Positions 7,030 through 10,164 of a DNA stretch of 10,164 bases are shown piece after piece. A model generated the notes under the pieces. That model saw only the letters and a program-made list of their open reading frames with translations, searched no databases and had not been told where the DNA came from. Positions within the stretch are counted from its first letter, which is position 1; each line of letters starts with the position of its first letter. Position numbers and translations under genes: made by a program. The stretch lies in NCBI GenBank assembly GCA_022013205.1, contig JAKLQT010000154.1, positions 1-10,164 on the forward strand, read 5' to 3'. The DNA is from Candidatus Omnitrophota bacterium (GTDB lineage: Bacteria; Omnitrophota; Gorgyraeia; B26-G9).

Positions 7030-8214
7030 ATGAAAAGGAATAATTTAATATCAAGAAAAGTAGAAAAACTTGCTCCTTCAGGTATCCGGGCTTTTTTCGA
7101 TCTTGTGCTGGGTATGGAAGATGTGGTCAGTCTGGGAGTCGGGGAACCGGATTTTGTAACCCCTTGGAATATTAGGGAAACAGGAATATTCTCTATTGAG
7201 CAGGGTTATACTTCATATACCTCGAACAAAGGCCTTTACAAACTGAGATTGATTATTCACCGTTTATTAAAACAGCGTTTTGGGCTGAACTATTGCGCTG
7301 ATGAGGAGATCCTGATCACAGTGGGGGTTTCCGAAGCTTTGGATCTGGCGATGCGGGCGATTATTAATCCCAGGGATGAAATAATTATTCCTGAGCCATG
7401 CTATGTTTCTTACGGGCCGGTTGTTGAGCTGGCAGGAGGTAAGGCTGTCAATTTACCGGCCAATCAGAAAGATGGATTTAAAATTACTCCCCAGATGCTG
7501 GAACGTGCCTGCAATAAGCGGACAAAAGGTATAATATTAAATTATCCCTCTAATCCGACCGGTGCAACTTACTCACACCTTGAGCTCGAAAGATTAAATA
7601 AGGTTTGCAAAAAACATAAGTTACTTGTCATTAGTGATGAAGTTTATGGAGATCTGACCTATGACTGCGAACACGTGCCTTATCCTACGCTCAAGGGCGC
7701 GCAGGATTATACGCTTTATCTCAATGGAGTATCAAAGGCGTACGCGATGACAGGGTGGCGAATAGGCTACGCGTGCGGGCCAAAACCAGTGATTGCGGCT
7801 ATGACAAAAATTCACCAATACACAATTTTATGTGCTGCTATTATCAGTCAGATGGCTGCGTGTGAGGCTTTGTACTCGGGTAAACGCAGCCTGGAGGAAA
7901 TGAAGCGTGAATACAGGCGCAGGAGAGAGTTTATGTATAAGAGCCTCAATGAGGTGGGCCTGACATGTTCAAAACCTCAAGGTGCTTTTTATATTTTCCC
8001 GCAAATTGACGCGTCAGGGCTCGGTTGTCTTGAATTTGCCGGCAAACTTTTAGAAGAGCAAAAGGTTGCGGTTGTTCCCGGCGCTGCCTTTGGCAGTAAT
8101 TACGATAATTACGTGCGTATGTCTTACTCAACAGGATATTCCCAGTTAAATGAGGCTGTTGTTAGAATAAAAAGTTTTATGGATCGGCACAAAAAGAATA
8201 TCAAAAGAAAGTAA
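7030..8214 (+). CDS. Class I/II PLP-dependent aminotransferase (AlaT-like)
   Basis: This fold-type I aminotransferase moves an amino group between an amino acid and a 2-oxoacid. The 394-residue protein shows SLGVGEPDFVTP (34-45), NYPSNPTG (171-178, with Asn175 near the PLP ring), SDEVYGDL (202-209, with Asp203 and Tyr206 contacting PLP), the Schiff-base lysine Lys236 in NGVSKAYAMTGWRIGY, and the carboxylate-binding Arg363 in NYVRMSYS. The N-terminal KLAPSGIRAFFDLV matches the group containing Bacillus AlaT/PatA. With the upstream Lrp gene this supports alanine or a similar aliphatic amino acid as substrate, though aspartate or aromatic use cannot be excluded. No clear Shine-Dalgarno sequence precedes the ATG, unlike its neighbours. 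It is the only in-frame start before the conserved region. The 150-base leader contains two hairpins. Confidence 0.9.
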   Translation: MKRNNLISRKVEKLAPSGIRAFFDLVLGMEDVVSLGVGEPDFVTPWNIRETGIFSIEQGYTSYTSNKGLYKLRLIIHRLLKQRFGLNYCADEEILITVGVSEALDLAMRAIINPRDEIIIPEPCYVSYGPVVELAGGKAVNLPANQKDGFKITPQMLERACNKRTKGIILNYPSNPTGATYSHLELERLNKVCKKHKLLVISDEVYGDLTYDCEHVPYPTLKGAQDYTLYLNGVSKAYAMTGWRIGYACGPKPVIAAMTKIHQYTILCAAIISQMAACEALYSGKRSLEEMKREYRRRREFMYKSLNEVGLTCSKPQGAFYIFPQIDASGLGCLEFAGKLLEEQKVAVVPGAAFGSNYDNYVRMSYSTGYSQLNEAVVRIKSFMDRHKKNIKRK

Positions 8215-8226
8215 AAGGAGGATTCC

Positions 8227-8703
8227 ATGCGCCTGAGGTTTGTGGGGGGGATAGGCTTTGCCTTAATTGTTTTTTTTGTTTTGAGTACAGTATCTGCCTA
8301 TGCTCAGTATGATTCAATATACGGCAGGAAAAAGTCGCTGAAACTGGAAGTGAAAAGCGCAAAAATGATCAATGAAATCAATAAGCCGGTTGAGATCAAT
8401 ATATTCTTAAGAAACATAACCGAGGAATCGCTTGAACTAACCGAACCGGCTATTGATGAAAGATCATTTATGGTTGAGATTACCATGCCGGAGGGAAAGA
8501 AAGATAACTTACTTGATATCTATGGTCTGAAGCTTAAAACGATCAGGCTCTATCCGAAGAAAAGGCTTAAATTTAAAACAGAATTTATCCCGGAGACTGC
8601 GGGTAATTATAATATAAAGGTAAGCTATAACGGTTTTATGGAAGAAATGCTTGAAGCTGAATCCATCACCGTTTTTGTAGTTAATCCCAGAGGACAATAT
8701 TAA
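8227..8703 (+). CDS. Secreted protein of unknown function, likely beta-sandwich
   Basis: I do not recognise a named family. The 158-residue product starts MRLRFVGG and runs into a hydrophobic stretch, then STVSAYAQ: a classical Sec signal peptide with probable cleavage after AYA at residue 26. No lipobox cysteine is present, so it is probably soluble and exported, periplasmic if the host has two membranes. The mature part alternates short hydrophobic strands with polar turns (LKLEVKSAKMIN, VEINIFLRNITEESLEL, ETAGNYNIKVSYNG, ESITVFVVNP). This suggests one Ig-like or BsuPI-like beta-sandwich domain. The AAGGAGG at 8215-8221 directly follows the aminotransferase stop and is 5 bases from the ATG, so the gene is probably in the same transcript. 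It is convergent with the helicase gene, with a 2-base gap between stops. Confidence 0.8.
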   Translation: MRLRFVGGIGFALIVFFVLSTVSAYAQYDSIYGRKKSLKLEVKSAKMINEINKPVEINIFLRNITEESLELTEPAIDERSFMVEITMPEGKKDNLLDIYGLKLKTIRLYPKKRLKFKTEFIPETAGNYNIKVSYNGFMEEMLEAESITVFVVNPRGQY

Positions 8704-8705
8704 AG

Positions 8706-10164
8706 TTAGAGGCCCTCGCGAAGCTGTTTTTCCGCGTCAACCTCATCACGGTTAATCATTATCATTGACTCATTTATCCTGTCTCTGAATTCATGATTTA
8801 TGAAAGCAATCGCGCGTAATTGTTTTAAGATCTGAATGACCATCCTGAAGTATCTGACAATTTCTCCTTCATCTGCCTGGGTTTCAGATTTAGCTTTAGC
8901 CAAAGGCATTCCCTGCGACCAATTTCTAACAGCAACTCCCAGATTAAAATAAGGCTTTTTGCTGAAAGGGCGGATCCTGTATCTTCTTTCACTTGCGCGG
9001 ATTCCCTTGACCAAAGGCAAAACTTTATCCTGTATTTGCAGTATTTCAACAGGTAAATCAACGTGCATCTGATTTTTTCGCGGTTCAAAACAAAGCGAAA
9101 CAAGTACGATGTTCAATTCCACACTGGTGAGACTCTCTAAGTGACCGGTGGCAAACAATTCCGTGAGCAATAATTCATATCCGTACACGCGGCTGGCAAA
9201 CATTCCTTTATGGCTTAATTTATGCCCACAGATATATTTCAGTTCCTTTAAAAGCGCGATTTTGGCTTCCAGCAGCTTTACCGCGTTGTTTCGGGTTTTC
9301 TTTTTTGACTGGAAGTAGTGCAAACTCTGAGGATAAACATCATATAATTTTTCCTGCCATTTGGCGTAAAGATGAAGGAGGCTTGCATAAGAAAGATTGA
9401 ACTGACTGTTTATAGGCTCAGGGTCGGAAAAAATGATTTTTTTTACCTGATTGAATTCAATTCTTTGCGGATTTATCCTTGAATAAACAAACCCCTCGGT
9501 ATCAATGCCGCGGCGCCCGGCACGCCCGGCCATTTGATAATAATCCCTGCAATGCAAAGGCCCGTAATAATGTCCATGAAATTTTCTTAGTTCATCGAAA
9601 ACCACTGTTTTGGCAGGCATGTTGATTCCCAACGCGAATGTTTCTGTTGTAAAAATAAGTTTTATGAGCCGGCTGGTGAATAATTGTTCAATTACCTCTT
9701 TAAGGCTGGGCAGAAGCCCGGCGTGATGGTAAGCGATGCCTTTTTCTATAAGGGGCCATAATTTTAAAGCCGATGGCTCGTTTACCAAGTCAAATTTTTC
9801 CAAAAGGTTTTTAAATAAACAGTTAACTTTTTGTTTTTCTTCCTGGCTTACAAAATTAATAGTATTGGCCTCAAATGCCAGTTCTTCACAGCGTTTGCGG
9901 CTGAAAGAAAAATATATAACCGGGGTTTTATCGGTTTCATGAAGATGCTTAAGAATATCCAGCACTTTGTTAGAAGGAGGCCTTTTCTTATGACGCTCCC
10001 ATCTTGAGGCTTTGTGGTTATTGCGCAGATAAATGTTTTTTCTCAATTGGTTTATGTTATAAAATATTTTATTTTGTGACTGAAAAATGTGATGTAAAGG
10101 CACCGGACGGTTTTTCTCAATAATCGCCTCAATTGGATGTTTATGAATTCCCCTTATCCAGTTG
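8706..10164 (-). CDS. Ski2/Mtr4/HelY-type RNA helicase, C-terminal part (5' end beyond window)
   Basis: The minus-strand frame is open to the right edge, giving 485 visible residues that end at 8706. A GTG at 10103 is not the start, because the residues before it (HPIEAIIEKNRPVPLHHIF) fit the family's link between the two RecA-like domains. Visible features are the second RecA domain with PVIYFSFSRKRCEEL, then IAYHHAGLLPSLKEVIEQLF, motif V TTETFALGINMPAKTVVF, and motif VI QMAGRAGRRGID with its arginine fingers. The region after about visible residue 320 has DEGEIVRYFRMVIQILKQL, typical of the DSHCT C-terminal domain. Walker A and DEVH motifs would lie to the right. Such ATP-driven 3'-5' helicases unwind RNA for decay or processing. 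The bacterial role is poorly defined; mycobacterial HelY is a relative. The long Ski-type insertion arch appears absent. Confidence 0.92.
   Translation of the reverse strand, partial: NWIRGIHKHPIEAIIEKNRPVPLHHIFQSQNKIFYNINQLRKNIYLRNNHKASRWERHKKRPPSNKVLDILKHLHETDKTPVIYFSFSRKRCEELAFEANTINFVSQEEKQKVNCLFKNLLEKFDLVNEPSALKLWPLIEKGIAYHHAGLLPSLKEVIEQLFTSRLIKLIFTTETFALGINMPAKTVVFDELRKFHGHYYGPLHCRDYYQMAGRAGRRGIDTEGFVYSRINPQRIEFNQVKKIIFSDPEPINSQFNLSYASLLHLYAKWQEKLYDVYPQSLHYFQSKKKTRNNAVKLLEAKIALLKELKYICGHKLSHKGMFASRVYGYELLLTELFATGHLESLTSVELNIVLVSLCFEPRKNQMHVDLPVEILQIQDKVLPLVKGIRASERRYRIRPFSKKPYFNLGVAVRNWSQGMPLAKAKSETQADEGEIVRYFRMVIQILKQLRAIAFINHEFRDRINESMIMINRDEVDAEKQLREGL

Noticed and set aside
6958..7192. 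AGGAATATTCT at 6958-6968 and again at 7182-7192 as paired operator sites
   Set aside because: An 11-base match at this distance is expected by chance in a window of this size, and the second copy is inside coding sequence.
8509..9103. Short minus-strand frames at 8509-8697 and 8825-9103
   Set aside because: Both overlap better-supported genes in other frames and lack recognisable protein features.

Overview
The window reads as an ordinary chromosomal segment of an AT-leaning, Shine-Dalgarno-using bacterium. Nothing indicates plasmid, phage or transposon DNA. All genes but the last lie on the plus strand. The order proB-proA-nadD-rsfS is a widespread bacterial arrangement that often follows obgE, which may lie just left of the window. 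The signal-peptide protein, the GG(T/V)FDPPH-type NadD, the ArgRS with an unusual HIGH box and the Ski2-like helicase would suit an uncultured lineage such as Omnitrophota. That placement is a low-confidence guess from protein character; no phylogeny was run.

Region 1 (1-5984) is a tightly packed housekeeping cluster: the C-terminal part of proB (glutamate 5-kinase), proA (glutamyl phosphate reductase), nadD (nicotinate mononucleotide adenylyltransferase), rsfS (ribosome silencing factor, TTG start), argS (arginyl-tRNA synthetase) and lpdA (dihydrolipoyl dehydrogenase). Most junctions are a few bases to about 36 bases, and proA/nadD overlap by 23 bases. The one larger gap is 114 bases, before rsfS. 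The themes are proline synthesis, NAD synthesis, translation and lipoyl redox chemistry.

Region 2 (5985-8214) is the most interesting part. A 168-base spacer holds a 16-base direct repeat (15/16 identical, repeat period exactly 30 bases), a perfect inverted repeat (8-base arms) and two candidate promoters. It leads into a free-standing lipoyl domain of 79 residues, a translationally coupled Lrp/AsnC regulator, a 150-base spacer with two consecutive hairpins, and a class I PLP aminotransferase. The regulator and aminotransferase look like the AlaR-AlaT pair of Bacillus subtilis. The lipoyl domain, together with lpdA just upstream, points to a link between amino-acid transamination and lipoate-dependent 2-oxoacid oxidation, but no E1 or E2 catalytic gene is visible.

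Region 3 (8215-10164) holds a small secreted protein of unknown function and, convergent with it with only two bases between the stop codons, the C-terminal half of a Ski2/Mtr4/HelY-type RNA helicase with a DSHCT-like tail. Its N-terminal half lies beyond the right edge. No tRNA, rRNA, CRISPR array or insertion sequence was seen. There is no gene-free stretch longer than 300 bases.
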